Origin: Methanococcus aeolicus Nankai-3
GTDB taxonomy: Archaea > AGJL01 > Methanococci > Methanococcales > Methanococcaceae
Length of the DNA stretch: 64,000 nucleotides
Direction: 5' to 3'
Assembly: GCF_000017185.1 (NCBI RefSeq)
Contig: NC_009635.1
Location: 560,563-624,562, forward strand
Shown here: piece after piece, positions 18,780-28,568 of the stretch
Numbering within the stretch: the first letter of the stretch is position 1
Layout of the letters: the number at the start of each line of letters is the position of its first letter
The notes under the pieces: model-generated
What the model was told of the DNA's origin: nothing
The model's input: the letters and a program-made list of their open reading frames with translations, nothing else
The model's database searches: none
Program-made: the position numbers and the translations under genes

Positions 18780-20840
18780 TTATTTTTTTATATCGCTTTC
18801 TCCCGGTGGAAGCACTTTTAATATGTCCTCGTCATCAATAGAATATTCTTTAAATTCATTTTTAAGTTCTTTTATCAATTCTCCTTTTTTCTTTTTAGCA
18901 GGTTTTATCAGCACATATTTTTTAAAGTTCTTAACGGTTTCAGATGGTGCCGTAGTTATCCTATCCTCTCCATCATATTCAATTATACCAATTCCAAGGT
19001 CAAGAATGGCACTTCTTATGAAATTCCTCTTTCCCCTAACCATAAATGCCCCTTTTGAAAGATATTCCCCACTTTCCGCAGTTTTGGATATTTGGTCAGG
19101 TTTTACCCAATAAACATCGGCACTACCAAGCCCCAATTTCCAAGCTTTTGAGTGAGATACGGCATATTTTGCTGTTTCGCTTATTAAATGGTTTCTTTCT
19201 TCTTCCGATAGCTCTTCAATTGTTTTATTGCCTTTTGATTTATCAACTTTTATAACTGTAAAGGGAGCTCCTGCCATTTGAGTATGGAATACAATATCGT
19301 CTTTTTCGGTATATCTTTTTATTAATGATTCATTTGTTGAAGCATCTTTACCCGCAATAACAAGATAATCATTAATAACAGTCCATTTGAATTTTTCATA
19401 CCATTTTCTTTTCTTTCTTTCCTTTTTAACCATCGTGGTTTCTTCTTTTTCTTTCAGCGTTTCCATTTCTGATTCTTCCTGTATTTTTAATTTTTTAAGT
19501 TTCTTTTCAGAAATCTCTATTGCCGTATGAACTCCTTTTATTTTATGCTTAAATTTTTTGGATTTTCCATAATAATTATCAGCATTTTCAAAAGCATTTT
19601 TTCGTATATCCAATATTACATTTTTTGTTATGGGAGCTCCGTCCCCATAATCCACAGTTAAATTTAATATTATTTCTCCGTTTTTCTCATTTATGGATAC
19701 AATTTTGCCCAATATAGGATTATCTTTATTTTGCTTAACTATTTTCTTAATTTCTTTCCATTCCAATTTTTCCCGTGCCGATATTATGGTATTTAATATT
19801 TCATCTACCATAGCATAGTTGGCATAAATCAAATCTCCTTTTAATTTATTTTCTATATCCTGTTTCTCATATTTCTTTAAGGATTCAATTTGACTATTTA
19901 ATATTCTTTCCTGCCTATTTACCATTTTTTGGATTTTGGTTTCCTGTTTTTTGATTTCTGTTTTTAATATAAATATTGAAAAATAATCGTCCATTGCGGT
20001 TAAAAAGTTATCATAATATTTTTTATCATAATTTGCATATTTCAATAGTTCAATCGGCGAAATAGAAAAATATTTATCATCTTTTAGCACAATATGTGGC
20101 TTTTTCTCATTAAATACTTTATCAAAAAATAATTTTGTCCCATCATATAATTTGTTTATCCCCTCATCTGTTGGATTTTTGATATTTTTATCCATATTTG
20201 ATAAATTACATATTTCTTCGGCATAAATTCCAGCAAGTCCAAATATCCGGGATATTATTCTTACACATTCGGCATCTCTATTTTCCTCTTTTTTAAATTC
20301 CTCATTAAATATGTTTTGAGCTACGGCATATTTTAAATTAAATGGTGTTAAATCCCTTTGTGGTGGAAATTTATATATTTCTTTTGGAACTATTTTTCTA
20401 GTGCTCCATCTTTCTATTTTTAATGGCAATATAATTGTATTTTCTTTATCCAATAAAATTACATTTCCGTCCCCAAATAGCTCTATAACTAATATATATT
20501 CTATTTCATTCCATTGAAATTTAATTTTAATAATCCTATCAAAATTATGCTGTTCAACGGATACAATTTTTATGTTTTTAAGATGCTTTCTAAGTAGCAT
20601 GGCAAAAGATGGAGGATTTCGTGGTTTATCTCTGCTGTATTCTGTAAGTGTAATATATTTATGTTTTCCAACTCCGACTACAATTTCTCGCGTCCCAATT
20701 TCAGGAATATGGATTTTTAAAATTAATTCTTTTCCCTGTTGAGAATTTACTAAAAATGCTTTATCAAGCTTTCCGTTTATAATCTGTTGGAGCTCCTGCA
20801 CTGCAACAAATATATCTACATTAGTTAATTCTGTTTTCAT
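18780..20840 (-). CDS. rqcH: RqcH/NEMF-family ribosome quality control protein
   Basis: A 686-residue NFACT protein. The N-terminal NFACT-N domain has RNPPSFAMLLRKHL and HNFDRIIKI with the Asp-Arg pair that recruits tRNA in tail synthesis; a long coiled coil spans about residues 300-340 and 430-480; the NFACT-R domain follows with YLVIAGKDASTNE and FHTQMAGAPFTVIK. Such proteins bind stalled 50S subunits and add alanine tails to the arrested chain. ATG at 20840 is preferred since GGTGAAATT precedes it; an upstream start would add a hydrophobic stretch. It is divergent from the ATP-grasp ligase. Confidence 0.92.
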   Translation of the reverse strand: MKTELTNVDIFVAVQELQQIINGKLDKAFLVNSQQGKELILKIHIPEIGTREIVVGVGKHKYITLTEYSRDKPRNPPSFAMLLRKHLKNIKIVSVEQHNFDRIIKIKFQWNEIEYILVIELFGDGNVILLDKENTIILPLKIERWSTRKIVPKEIYKFPPQRDLTPFNLKYAVAQNIFNEEFKKEENRDAECVRIISRIFGLAGIYAEEICNLSNMDKNIKNPTDEGINKLYDGTKLFFDKVFNEKKPHIVLKDDKYFSISPIELLKYANYDKKYYDNFLTAMDDYFSIFILKTEIKKQETKIQKMVNRQERILNSQIESLKKYEKQDIENKLKGDLIYANYAMVDEILNTIISAREKLEWKEIKKIVKQNKDNPILGKIVSINEKNGEIILNLTVDYGDGAPITKNVILDIRKNAFENADNYYGKSKKFKHKIKGVHTAIEISEKKLKKLKIQEESEMETLKEKEETTMVKKERKKRKWYEKFKWTVINDYLVIAGKDASTNESLIKRYTEKDDIVFHTQMAGAPFTVIKVDKSKGNKTIEELSEEERNHLISETAKYAVSHSKAWKLGLGSADVYWVKPDQISKTAESGEYLSKGAFMVRGKRNFIRSAILDLGIGIIEYDGEDRITTAPSETVKNFKKYVLIKPAKKKKGELIKELKNEFKEYSIDDEDILKVLPPGESDIKK

Positions 20841-21000
20841 AATTTCACCGAAATAAAATAATATAATAAAGCATAATAACATAATATATAACATAATAAA
20901 ATATGATATATATAGTAAATAAGTAATAATATATTGTATATAACATAGATATATTTAATGATATAAAAATTAAATTAATAGTAGCTATAATCGTGAAAAA

Positions 21001-21882
21001 ATGAAAATAGGAATTATTACAGAAGAAAGGGACTGGATTACCTGTTCGTTGGAACGAGTTTTAATTAAAAGGGATATTACTCCGATATATATAAAACCTT
21101 CCAAAATAGTTTCATTTACTGGAATGGACATAAAATTTAAATGTAATAATGAAAATCTATTAAAATTAAATTGTGCTTTTGTTAGGGACCTCGGTGATGG
21201 GACTGATTATTATAGATTTGATGCCCTAAAATATTTGGGGGAAGTTATGCCGTTGATAAATCCAGCAGAAGGACTGGAAAATGCAGGAAATAAATATAAA
21301 ACTTCAATGATTTTGGATAAAAACAACATACCACACCCTAAAACCATCATTACAGAAGATTTAGATAAAGCACTAATGTGGTCAGAAAAATTTAAAGATT
21401 GTGTCGTAAAACCAATATTTGGCAATAGAGGGAAAGGCATTATTAGATTGGGAAATAAACCAATAATTAATAAAATAAATCTATTAAAAGAATTTAAGAA
21501 AAAATACGGCTTATTTTATATTCAGGAATTTATACGAAATCCAAATAATGTATATAGAGATATAAGGGCATTTGTTATTGGAGATAAGGTTGTTTCTGCA
21601 ATGTATAGGACCTCAAATAATTGGCTAACCAACATACACCAGCAGGGAACTGGAAAACCTTGCGAAATTACACCAGAAATCGAAGAATTAGCGATTAAAG
21701 CAAAAGATTCTATGGGGCTTATATATGGTGGTGTGGATTTGATGGAAAGTAAAGATGGGCTAAAAGTAATAGAAGTTAATGGAGCTCCCTCATGGGAAAC
21801 TCTTTCGAAAGTTTCAAATGTAAATGTCACTGAAAAATTAATAGATTTCGTGTTGAATAATGTTAAAGATAGATATTATTAA
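21001..21882 (+). CDS. RimK-type ATP-grasp glutamate ligase (MptN or CofF group)
   Basis: A 293-residue ATP-grasp enzyme. The central part shows CVVKPIFGNRGKGI (phosphate loop), IQEFIRNPNNVYRDIRAFVIG and YGGVDLMESKDGLKVIEVNGAP with the magnesium-binding Glu-x-Asn. This is the RimK-like group that in methanogens adds glutamate to tetrahydromethanopterin (MptN) or to coenzyme F420 (CofF); sequence alone does not let me decide. The start is ATG at 21001 after a weak GTGAAAAA site. Downstream lies a partial dispersed repeat. Confidence 0.82.
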   Translation: MKIGIITEERDWITCSLERVLIKRDITPIYIKPSKIVSFTGMDIKFKCNNENLLKLNCAFVRDLGDGTDYYRFDALKYLGEVMPLINPAEGLENAGNKYKTSMILDKNNIPHPKTIITEDLDKALMWSEKFKDCVVKPIFGNRGKGIIRLGNKPIINKINLLKEFKKKYGLFYIQEFIRNPNNVYRDIRAFVIGDKVVSAMYRTSNNWLTNIHQQGTGKPCEITPEIEELAIKAKDSMGLIYGGVDLMESKDGLKVIEVNGAPSWETLSKVSNVNVTEKLIDFVLNNVKDRYY

Positions 21883-21896
21883 CAAACCCGTAAATA

Positions 21897-21983
21897 TATT
21901 TCTCTGTTGTTGTATCGTAATAAAAGATATATTATATACACACCTTAACTATACGATACGGGAAATTGTTCGAAGATTGATGA
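21897..21983 (-). repeat. Dispersed repeat copy 3, partial
   Basis: On the minus strand it begins with the TCAATCTTCGAACAATTTCC end of the family and includes the TCTCTGTTGTTGTATCG segment also found in copy 1. The opposite terminus (GACAGTTATTGAAGATTAACTAT) is missing, so this copy is truncated. Confidence 0.6.
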
Positions 21984-22172
21984 AGAGTGATTATATTACG
22001 CCATGCCCTGCCTTAGCAAAGTCCATACCATAGCGCTTCCTCCATAATGACCTTCGCCACCAATTTTTCTGAAATATTTAGTTTATTGATATATAATTTT
22101 TGATTTCCTGCATCAAAAAACCACCATATTATATTGGCCCAAAACATCCACATTTAATTTTTTAGTTTTTAT

Positions 22173-22616
22173 TTAATAAATTTTTAGTTCAAATTGGCAA
22201 AATTCGTCCCCCAATCCTGCACAGTGAGTTTCTATCGCTTGAACTTTTTTATTAAAAATTTTTTCCAAGCATCCTGCAATCAATCCTCCTTCAAAATGAC
22301 ATAATGTTTCCCCACATTCTGGCAATCCGTTACAACATATACATTCATTAACTCTAATTTGCAATGGATTTTCTCCGACTATCTCTAACATTCCTATTTT
22401 GTGATCCTTGCAAAATATAATAACCTCTTCGACAGTTTTTGGATTCAATTCATGCCCCAATTTTTTGCCCGCTTCATAAACTATTTCATAATGTTCTTTC
22501 CCTACTGATTTTTTCAAATCCATAAATCTAACTAACCTAAAAACTGTAATATCTATATTCCTACCGAACTCTTTTCTATGTGATGTTGAAAGCTGGTTTA
22601 TATCATATTTTGGCAT
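22173..22616 (-). CDS. V4R-domain protein
   Basis: A 147-residue protein of the 4-vinyl-reductase (V4R) small-molecule-binding family. The C-terminal half has a cluster of cysteines (ECICCNGLPECGETLC) followed by FEGGLIAGCLEKIF and THCAGLGDEFCQFEL, typical of V4R proteins in methanogens. These may bind a hydrophobic ligand, tetrapyrrole or metal. GTGATAAC precedes the ATG. It lies downstream of carA on the same strand, separated by about 170 bases with a GGTTTTTAAAAACC palindrome at 22736-22749, so co-transcription is doubtful. Confidence 0.8.
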   Translation of the reverse strand: MPKYDINQLSTSHRKEFGRNIDITVFRLVRFMDLKKSVGKEHYEIVYEAGKKLGHELNPKTVEEVIIFCKDHKIGMLEIVGENPLQIRVNECICCNGLPECGETLCHFEGGLIAGCLEKIFNKKVQAIETHCAGLGDEFCQFELKIY

Positions 22617-22784
22617 GTTATCACACTATACTGGTTTTAATGATGTATCGCGCCATTATATAGTTATCGCAAATATATAATGGTATCGTTTTTTTAATAG
22701 TGTAAAAAATAATAATATAAATTATAAAAAAAAACGGTTTTTAAAAACCCAATATTCATAAAAAAATATTATTAAAAAATATTA

Positions 22785-23846
22785 TTATTTATTATTTTGT
22801 CCCAATTTAATAAATTCGTCAAACAAAAACATGGCATCATGAGGTCCAGGAGCTGCCTCCGGGTGATATTGAACACATAGTAAATTATCTCCTTTAAGTC
22901 CTTCCACAGTATTATCATTTAGATTTATCGAATTAATACTAATTCCTTCTTTTGATATGTTTTCTGATGCATATCCATGATTCTGAGATGTTATATATAC
23001 TAATCCATTTTCTTCCACTGGCTGGTTTCCTCCCCTATGTCCAAACTTCATTTTATAAGTTTTTCCACCCAATGCTAAGGATATAATTTGATGTCCTAAA
23101 CAAATTCCTGTAATTGGTATTTTTCCAAGGAGCTCCTTTACAATATTTACAGTATCTTCCATATTATCTGGGTCGCCGGGACCATTTGATACCAGTACAA
23201 AATTAGCACCATAATTTAATATTTCCTTAGCAGGGGTATTATATGGCACCTGTATCACAGTGCAATTTCTTTCCAACAGGCAGTCGATTATACTTGTTTT
23301 AACTCCGCAATCAATTAAAACACATTTTGATATTTCTTTATCGTCTTCTACCTTATGGATTATTGTTTCTTTTGTAGATACATTAGGCACCAAATCAATT
23401 TCCGATAAATCTTTATGATTTTTAGCCATTTCCACATATTTATTTATGTCATTTTCGTTTATTGGTTCTGTTGAAGTTTTTAAAAGTGCCTTTACAACTC
23501 CTTTTGACCTAATTCTTTTTGTAATAAATCTTGTGTCAATATCACTTATTCCGGGAATATTGTATTCTTTTAAGAAATTATCTAATTTTTCACTGGTCAT
23601 ATCTTTTACAACAAATCCTTCGGCTTTTATTCCATCAGATTCGAACCATTCTTCATCTACTCCATAGTTTCCTTCCAATGGATAAGTCATTGTTATTATT
23701 TGACCACTATATGATGGGTCTGTTAGAATTTCCACATATCCGGTCATACAGGTATTAAATACTAATTCTCCTAAAACTTCGCCTTCTGCACCGAATCCTT
23801 TTCCTTTTAAAAATGTCCCGTCTTCTAAAACTAATATTCCATACAT
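22785..23846 (-). CDS. carA: Carbamoyl-phosphate synthase small subunit CarA
   Basis: The glutaminase subunit (353 residues) supplies ammonia to CarB for carbamoyl phosphate used in pyrimidines and arginine. The N-terminal domain begins [15 protein letters not shown]; the class I amidotransferase half has NGPGDPDN, the nucleophile elbow GICLGHQI and [11 protein letters not shown] with the catalytic His-Glu. ATG at 23846 follows GGTGGATTAT; a TTG upstream is rejected. carB is not adjacent. It is divergent from serA across a gap that holds a dispersed repeat. Confidence 0.95.
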   Translation of the reverse strand: MYGILVLEDGTFLKGKGFGAEGEVLGELVFNTCMTGYVEILTDPSYSGQIITMTYPLEGNYGVDEEWFESDGIKAEGFVVKDMTSEKLDNFLKEYNIPGISDIDTRFITKRIRSKGVVKALLKTSTEPINENDINKYVEMAKNHKDLSEIDLVPNVSTKETIIHKVEDDKEISKCVLIDCGVKTSIIDCLLERNCTVIQVPYNTPAKEILNYGANFVLVSNGPGDPDNMEDTVNIVKELLGKIPITGICLGHQIISLALGGKTYKMKFGHRGGNQPVEENGLVYITSQNHGYASENISKEGISINSINLNDNTVEGLKGDNLLCVQYHPEAAPGPHDAMFLFDEFIKLGQNNK

Positions 23847-23914
23847 ATAATCCACCAAAAAATTGTATAATAAATATAAAATTTATAAAATTATAAATTA
23901 GTATAAAAAACCAT

Positions 23915-24041
23915 ATAGTCAATCTTCGAACAATTTTCCGTACCGCATAGTTGAAGAATAATATATAATATATAAAATCTCTTTGAGATTTTACTTAATA
24001 ATTTGAGACGGATAAGGAACAGTTATTGAAGATTAACTATA
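23915..24041 (+). repeat. Dispersed repeat copy 4
   Basis: Ends match the family (ATAGTCAATCTTCGAACA at left, TTGAAGATTAACTAT at right). The interior has a perfect three-base-loop hairpin at 23973-23993 (TAAAATCTC, TTT, GAGATTTTA). It lies in the divergent gap between carA and serA; the rest of that gap up to 24274 is AT-rich promoter sequence in which I see no gene. Confidence 0.8.
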
Positions 24042-24274
24042 ATTATAAATATATTAAATATATAATATGTCCAAATGTTATTTTATTACATTATATAATA
24101 CTATTTATCATACTATTGTTTTTATATTTTGTTATATATATCTACACAATAAATAATACAAAAATATATAGAATATGGTAAATCGACAAATACCATATAT
24201 ATTATTATATATTTTATTATATTATGTTAATTAATATGTCTAATCTAAAACAATTAAATTTATTAGGTGATTTT

Positions 24275-25846
24275 ATGCCAAAAATACTTATAACCGATTC
24301 AATTCATGATGATGCCGTGGAATTATTAAAACAGGCAGGAACTGTGGAAGTGGCGACAGACCTCACTGTTGAAGAATTAAAAGAAAAAATAAAGGATGCT
24401 GATGCACTTGTAATAAGAAGTGGAACAAAAGCAACAAAAGAAATAATTGATGCTGCGGATAATTTAAAAGTAATTGCTAGGGCTGGTGTTGGCGTTGATA
24501 ATGTTGATTTAACAGCAGCAACAGAAAAAGGAATTATTGTTGTTAATTCACCAGATGCTTCTTCAATTTCAGTTGCAGAATTGGCCTTGGGTTTAATGCT
24601 TTCTTCGGCAAGAAATATACCTCAGGCTACGGCATCATTAAAAAGAGGAGAATGGGACAGAAAATCATTCAAAGGTATGGAGCTCTACGGAAAAACTCTC
24701 GGTATTATTGGATTAGGTAGAATTGGACAGCAAATAGCAAAAAGAGCGGAAGCTTTTGGAATGACTGTTGTAGCTTATGACCCATATATACCTGTGGAAG
24801 TTGCTAAAAATATGGGCATCGAACTTATGGAAGTAAATGATTTATGTAAAGTTAGTGATTTTATAACTCTTCATGTTCCATTAACTCCAAAAACAAAACA
24901 TATGATCGGAAAAGAACAAATTTCATTAATGAAACCAAATACAATTATTGTAAATTGTGCAAGAGGCGGACTTATTGATGAAGAAGCCCTATATGATGCC
25001 ATAAACAATAAAAAAATAGGAGGAGCCGGACTAGATGTATTTGAGGAAGAACCACCAAAAGATAATCCATTATTAACACTTGATAAATTTATAGGGACTC
25101 CTCACCAAGGAGCTTCAACGGTAGAAGCTCAAAAAAGTGCTGGAACTGTGGTAGCTGAACAGGTTGTAAAAATATTGGCTGGAAAACCTGCGGATAATAT
25201 AGTAAATCTCCCAAGAATGCCAACAGATAAAATGAACAAATTAAATCCATATATGGCACTTGCTGAAAAAATGGGGAATATGATTATACAGCTTCTCGAT
25301 AAATCCGTTGAAAAAGTAGAATTAACATATAGTGGCGAATTAGCATCAGAGGATACAGAAATGGTAAAAAGGTCATTCTTAATGGGCTTATTATCTCCAA
25401 TATTACTTGCAGGTGTTAATTTGGTAAATGCTCCAACCATAGCCAAAAATAGAAATATAAAAATCGTAGAGGGAACACTTTCAGAGTGCGAATATGGAAG
25501 TAGCATAAAAATAAAAGCAGAAGGAAAAGAAGAATGTATATCATTGGTGGGCTCACTTGTTGAAGGAGCTCCTGTGCTCAAAGAAATAAACAACTATAAA
25601 ATAGATATAAAACCAGAAGGTATTGTTTGTGTAATTAAACATATGGATAAACCAGGAATAATAGGAAAAGCGAGCACACTATTGGGAGATTATGGAGTAA
25701 ATATTGCAGGAATGCAAGTTGGAAGACAAGAACCAGGAGGAGAAAGTGTTATGGTTCTTAATTTAGACCATGTTATCACAGAGGAAGTGATAAGTAAATT
25801 AAAAAATATTGATAATATAATAGATGCTAAAATAATTAAGTTATAA
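24275..25846 (+). CDS. serA: D-3-phosphoglycerate dehydrogenase SerA
   Basis: The 523-residue long form of the enzyme, first step of serine synthesis from 3-phosphoglycerate. The catalytic domain has [11 protein letters not shown], the NAD loop [27 protein letters not shown] and GTPHQGAST with the catalytic His; after it come an intervening domain and a C-terminal ACT domain (residues about 450-523, [14 protein letters not shown]) for serine feedback. Start ATG 24275 follows AGGTGATTTT. Codon use looks like that of neighbouring genes. Confidence 0.95.
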   Translation: MPKILITDSIHDDAVELLKQAGTVEVATDLTVEELKEKIKDADALVIRSGTKATKEIIDAADNLKVIARAGVGVDNVDLTAATEKGIIVVNSPDASSISVAELALGLMLSSARNIPQATASLKRGEWDRKSFKGMELYGKTLGIIGLGRIGQQIAKRAEAFGMTVVAYDPYIPVEVAKNMGIELMEVNDLCKVSDFITLHVPLTPKTKHMIGKEQISLMKPNTIIVNCARGGLIDEEALYDAINNKKIGGAGLDVFEEEPPKDNPLLTLDKFIGTPHQGASTVEAQKSAGTVVAEQVVKILAGKPADNIVNLPRMPTDKMNKLNPYMALAEKMGNMIIQLLDKSVEKVELTYSGELASEDTEMVKRSFLMGLLSPILLAGVNLVNAPTIAKNRNIKIVEGTLSECEYGSSIKIKAEGKEECISLVGSLVEGAPVLKEINNYKIDIKPEGIVCVIKHMDKPGIIGKASTLLGDYGVNIAGMQVGRQEPGGESVMVLNLDHVITEEVISKLKNIDNIIDAKIIKL

Positions 25847-25923
25847 TTAACAATTATTTTTAATTTTTTTATGAATATATGGGGGAGCTCCGAAATTAAT
25901 TATTTAATTATATTATTTTATTT

Positions 25924-26047
25924 ATAGTCTATCTTCGGTCTTTTTCAATAAATCGCCCCCTATTAAAGCTAAAATCTCTATATTACAAATAAATGAAGAA
26001 ATTCATAATAAGTATGACGGATAAGGGACAGTTATTGAACTTACTAT
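25924..26047 (+). repeat. Dispersed repeat copy 5
   Basis: Begins ATAGTCTATCTTCGG and ends TTATTGAACTTACTATA, with the GACGGATAAGGGACAG segment of the family near the right end. The left end belongs to a subtype with CTTCGGTCTTTTTC, shared with copy 7. It directly precedes the DMT transporter gene. Confidence 0.75.
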
Positions 26048-26096
26048 ATTTTCTACAAAATCTAAGATTTTTGAATTCCAGAGAAATGGTGGTATT

Positions 26097-26519
26097 ATTA
26101 ATGAAATAATTGCAGGACTTCTTATTGCTCTTATGTATGGCGTAGGCACATTTTTAGCAAAAATAGTTTCTGAAAAGGACCCACTATTGCAATGGATAAT
26201 TGTAAATATTTTAGGCATTATATTTTGTATATTTATTATTATAAAATACCCTCAAAAATTACAACTTCTCCAAGGAGATATTTTATTATATGGAATTGCA
26301 TCTGCAATACTGATACTACTTGGGAGCTTATTATTATATTATTCGCTACATAGTGGAAGAGCAAGTATAGTCGTAACCTTGTCTGCGATAGGTCCAGCTA
26401 TTACCATGATATTAGCCATAGTTTTTTTAAAGGAACAGGTATCTAATTTGCAGATATTTGGGATAATATTGATAATTATAGGTATTATTTTTATTTCAAT
26501 GAATTCATACAAAATTTAA
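26097..26519 (+). CDS. EamA-domain (DMT superfamily) transporter, single domain
   Basis: A small membrane protein with about five helices and one EamA repeat, ending FLKEQVSNLQIFGIILIIIGI, typical of drug/metabolite transporters that pair as dimers. The first ATG in frame (26133) falls inside helix 1. The frame is open upstream and INEIIAGLLIALMYGVG completes that helix; GGTGGTATT then sits directly before an in-frame ATT at 26097, giving about 140 residues, the normal size. The start codon may therefore be ATT, or the native start may have been lost near the repeat ending at 26047. The substrate is unknown. The 3' end overlaps the nuclease gene by four bases. Confidence 0.7.
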   Translation: MNEIIAGLLIALMYGVGTFLAKIVSEKDPLLQWIIVNILGIIFCIFIIIKYPQKLQLLQGDILLYGIASAILILLGSLLLYYSLHSGRASIVVTLSAIGPAITMILAIVFLKEQVSNLQIFGIILIIIGIIFISMNSYKI

Positions 26520-27094
26520 TTATTACTCCAATTCCACAATCCAATTTTACTATCTTTTGCTTTTTGCTCATGCTCTAAAAATTTACTTTTTAATTCAAAA
26601 TTGCTAATATATACCCTAGCATAACCATTTTTTACAAGTTCTTCATTGAAATTAACATTGTCTACATAGATATATGCCAAATATCTTCCATATCTATCTT
26701 TTTTTTGTGATTTTCCATCAAATACTACTATTACTGTTTTATTATCCAACATATTTTTTGCATATTTTGTTGCCTTTTTACCCCATATTTTTAAATAAGT
26801 AATATTTGTTATTGGTCTGCCATCGCCCATAATATATTCACTAGGTTTATTTTTTATATATGTTTCAGGAGTATCCACACCCAATAGTCTTATTCTATAT
26901 TTAGTTCCATTTTTTAACATTACATCGACAGTATCTCCATCAACGACTTTTACTATTTTTCCTTCAAACTGTTCATTGGGAGTATTATAATAATTATAAT
27001 TATATTCTTTATCCGATAAACATCCTGAAATCATAGTTAGCAATAATGCCGATATTAATATAATAGCATATTTTTTAATAATATCACCGTTCAT
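26516..27094 (-). CDS. Secreted lipoprotein with staphylococcal-nuclease (thermonuclease) domain
   Basis: The 192-residue product has a signal peptide ending in a lipobox-like ISGC near residue 25 and then an SNase domain: VKVVDGDTVDVML, YRIRLLGVDTPET, KIWGKKATKYAKNM, KDRYGRYLAYIYV and VKNGYARVYI, retaining the catalytic Arg and Glu/Asp residues. It should cut nucleic acid outside the membrane. The first ATG (27094) has no ribosome site; GGTGATATT stands just before an in-frame ATT at 27079, the spacing normally seen before ATG in this genome, so initiation at ATT is possible. It converges with the EamA gene. Confidence 0.85.
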   Translation of the reverse strand: MNGDIIKKYAIILISALLLTMISGCLSDKEYNYNYYNTPNEQFEGKIVKVVDGDTVDVMLKNGTKYRIRLLGVDTPETYIKNKPSEYIMGDGRPITNITYLKIWGKKATKYAKNMLDNKTVIVVFDGKSQKKDRYGRYLAYIYVDNVNFNEELVKNGYARVYISNFELKSKFLEHEQKAKDSKIGLWNWSNN

Positions 27095-27349
27095 ATTTTA
27101 TGAATATATATTCAAAATAGAAGCATATTTATATTAGTAATATCTTATCTTATTGTCAAATGTGAGAATTATATATTACAATATTAAACAGCATACCTAA
27201 TTACATGCAATTAATATATATGCAATAAAAGGCAAAAATTGTGTCCCTAAACACACACCATATATTATATTTTATATTATATAGGTCATATATTTACTAT
27301 TCGTCCGTCATACCTTAAAAAAATAATCTATTAAATTCTGGTGAAATAG

Positions 27350-28228
27350 ATGAAAAATATGTCTTTAATATATGAATATATTGCAGAAAAATTTATAATG
27401 CTTTTCGCAATGTTTTCAAGTTTTGTCATATTGGCAATTATTGTATTTTTAATAACCAATGGATTACCAACATTTTCCACAGTTAGTCCGATTGATTTTA
27501 TATTTGGGACAAAATGGGACCCATATAATGGATTATATGGAATTTTTCCAATGATAATGGGAACCGTCCTTGTAACACTTTTAGCATTGGTTTTTGCCGT
27601 ACCCCTGGGAGTGGGTTGTGCCATATTTTTATCAGAATTAGCACCAAACTGGGCTCAAAAAATATTGCGACCGTCAATTGAAATTCTTGTGGCAATACCC
27701 TCAGTAGTATATGGATTCGTAGGTATGGTTTTACTTGTTCCATTTATAAGGGAAACCTTTAATGTAAATCCGGGGTTTAGCTGGCTTGCGGCATCTATTA
27801 TATTGGCAATTATGATAATTCCAACCATTACAGCAATATCCGAAGATGCTTTGAGTTCAGTGCCAAGAGCATTAAAAGAAGGAAGCCTTGCCCTTGGAAG
27901 CACAAGATGGCAAACAATAAAAAAAGTACTAATTCCTGCATCTATTAGTGGTATTATGTCAGGAATTATATTGGGAATGGGTAGGGCAATAGGTGAAACC
28001 ATGGCAGTTTTAATGGTTGCAGGTAATTGGGCATTGGTCCCACACTCAGTATTTGACCCAGTTAGGCCACTAACGGCACATATCGTATTAAATATTAAAG
28101 AGGCTGTCGCAGGAAGTGCCATTTATTATTCGATGTTTGCAACGGGTATGGTATTATTTATTATAATTATGATATTAAATTTATTGTCCCAATATCTTGA
28201 TAAAAAATATAGAATCAAATGGGAGTGA
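27350..28228 (+). CDS. pstC: Phosphate ABC transporter permease PstC
   Basis: A 292-residue inner-membrane permease with six helices and the EAA loop ALKEGSLALGSTRWQTIKKV near residue 180 that contacts the ATPase. It forms the phosphate channel with PstA. GGTGAAATAG precedes the ATG. The phosphate-binding protein gene pstS, usually first in the operon, is not present; the 255 bases upstream contain only AT-rich sequence and a short motif shared with 5069-5105. The stop codon coincides with the left edge of a GC-rich IS200/IS605-like relic that separates it from pstA. Confidence 0.93.
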   Translation: MKNMSLIYEYIAEKFIMLFAMFSSFVILAIIVFLITNGLPTFSTVSPIDFIFGTKWDPYNGLYGIFPMIMGTVLVTLLALVFAVPLGVGCAIFLSELAPNWAQKILRPSIEILVAIPSVVYGFVGMVLLVPFIRETFNVNPGFSWLAASIILAIMIIPTITAISEDALSSVPRALKEGSLALGSTRWQTIKKVLIPASISGIMSGIILGMGRAIGETMAVLMVAGNWALVPHSVFDPVRPLTAHIVLNIKEAVAGSAIYYSMFATGMVLFIIIMILNLLSQYLDKKYRIKWE

Positions 28229-28412
28229 ACTACTCCAACCTTACGGACGGAGCTTCCTGCTTCCGACCCGTAGTCTCCACAGGCGTCACTTCGGACTGTC
28301 CCAGCCCTAGGCTACCTTTTCTTTTCGGTAGCAATAAATATTGTGAGAATAGTTATATAAATAATCTTCGGCTTTCATCCCCCCCCTTACGGAAGGGGAC
28401 TTCTCGCCGAAA
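28225..28412 (+). mobile_element. IS200/IS605-type end or omega-RNA-like relic without transposase
   Basis: A patch of about 50% G+C in 30% surroundings. It opens with GTGAACTACTCCAACC and a CTCC/GGAG hairpin leading to GGAGCTTCCTGCTTC, and closes with a hairpin (28368-28409) with CCCCTT, ACGG, AAGGGG and GACTTCTCGCCG. These phrases are typical of sequence after tnpB genes, where the guide RNA (omega RNA) scaffold and right end lie. No tnpA or tnpB frame is present. The remaining bases to pstA (to 28568) are AT-rich with no gene. The assignment rests on remembered motifs. Confidence 0.5.
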
Positions 28413-28568
28413 CAAGTTAAATATTTTATTATTAAAATTAAAATTTTATTAACTGTATTCATTTAAAAAATAAAATGATACAAAATAATAATGCAATATA
28501 ATACAAAATAATAATACAAAAATAATGATATATCAAATATATGAATTATATTACTATAAGGTGAAACC

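Noticed and set aside
25129-25593. 154-residue frame opposite serA
   Set aside because: Antisense shadow of the ACT/intervening region of SerA.
28219-28452. 77-residue open frame across the pstC-pstA gap
   Set aside because: It starts inside pstC, is Ser/Arg/Pro-rich from GC-rich hairpin sequence and has no ribosome site; the region is better explained as an IS200/IS605-like relic.
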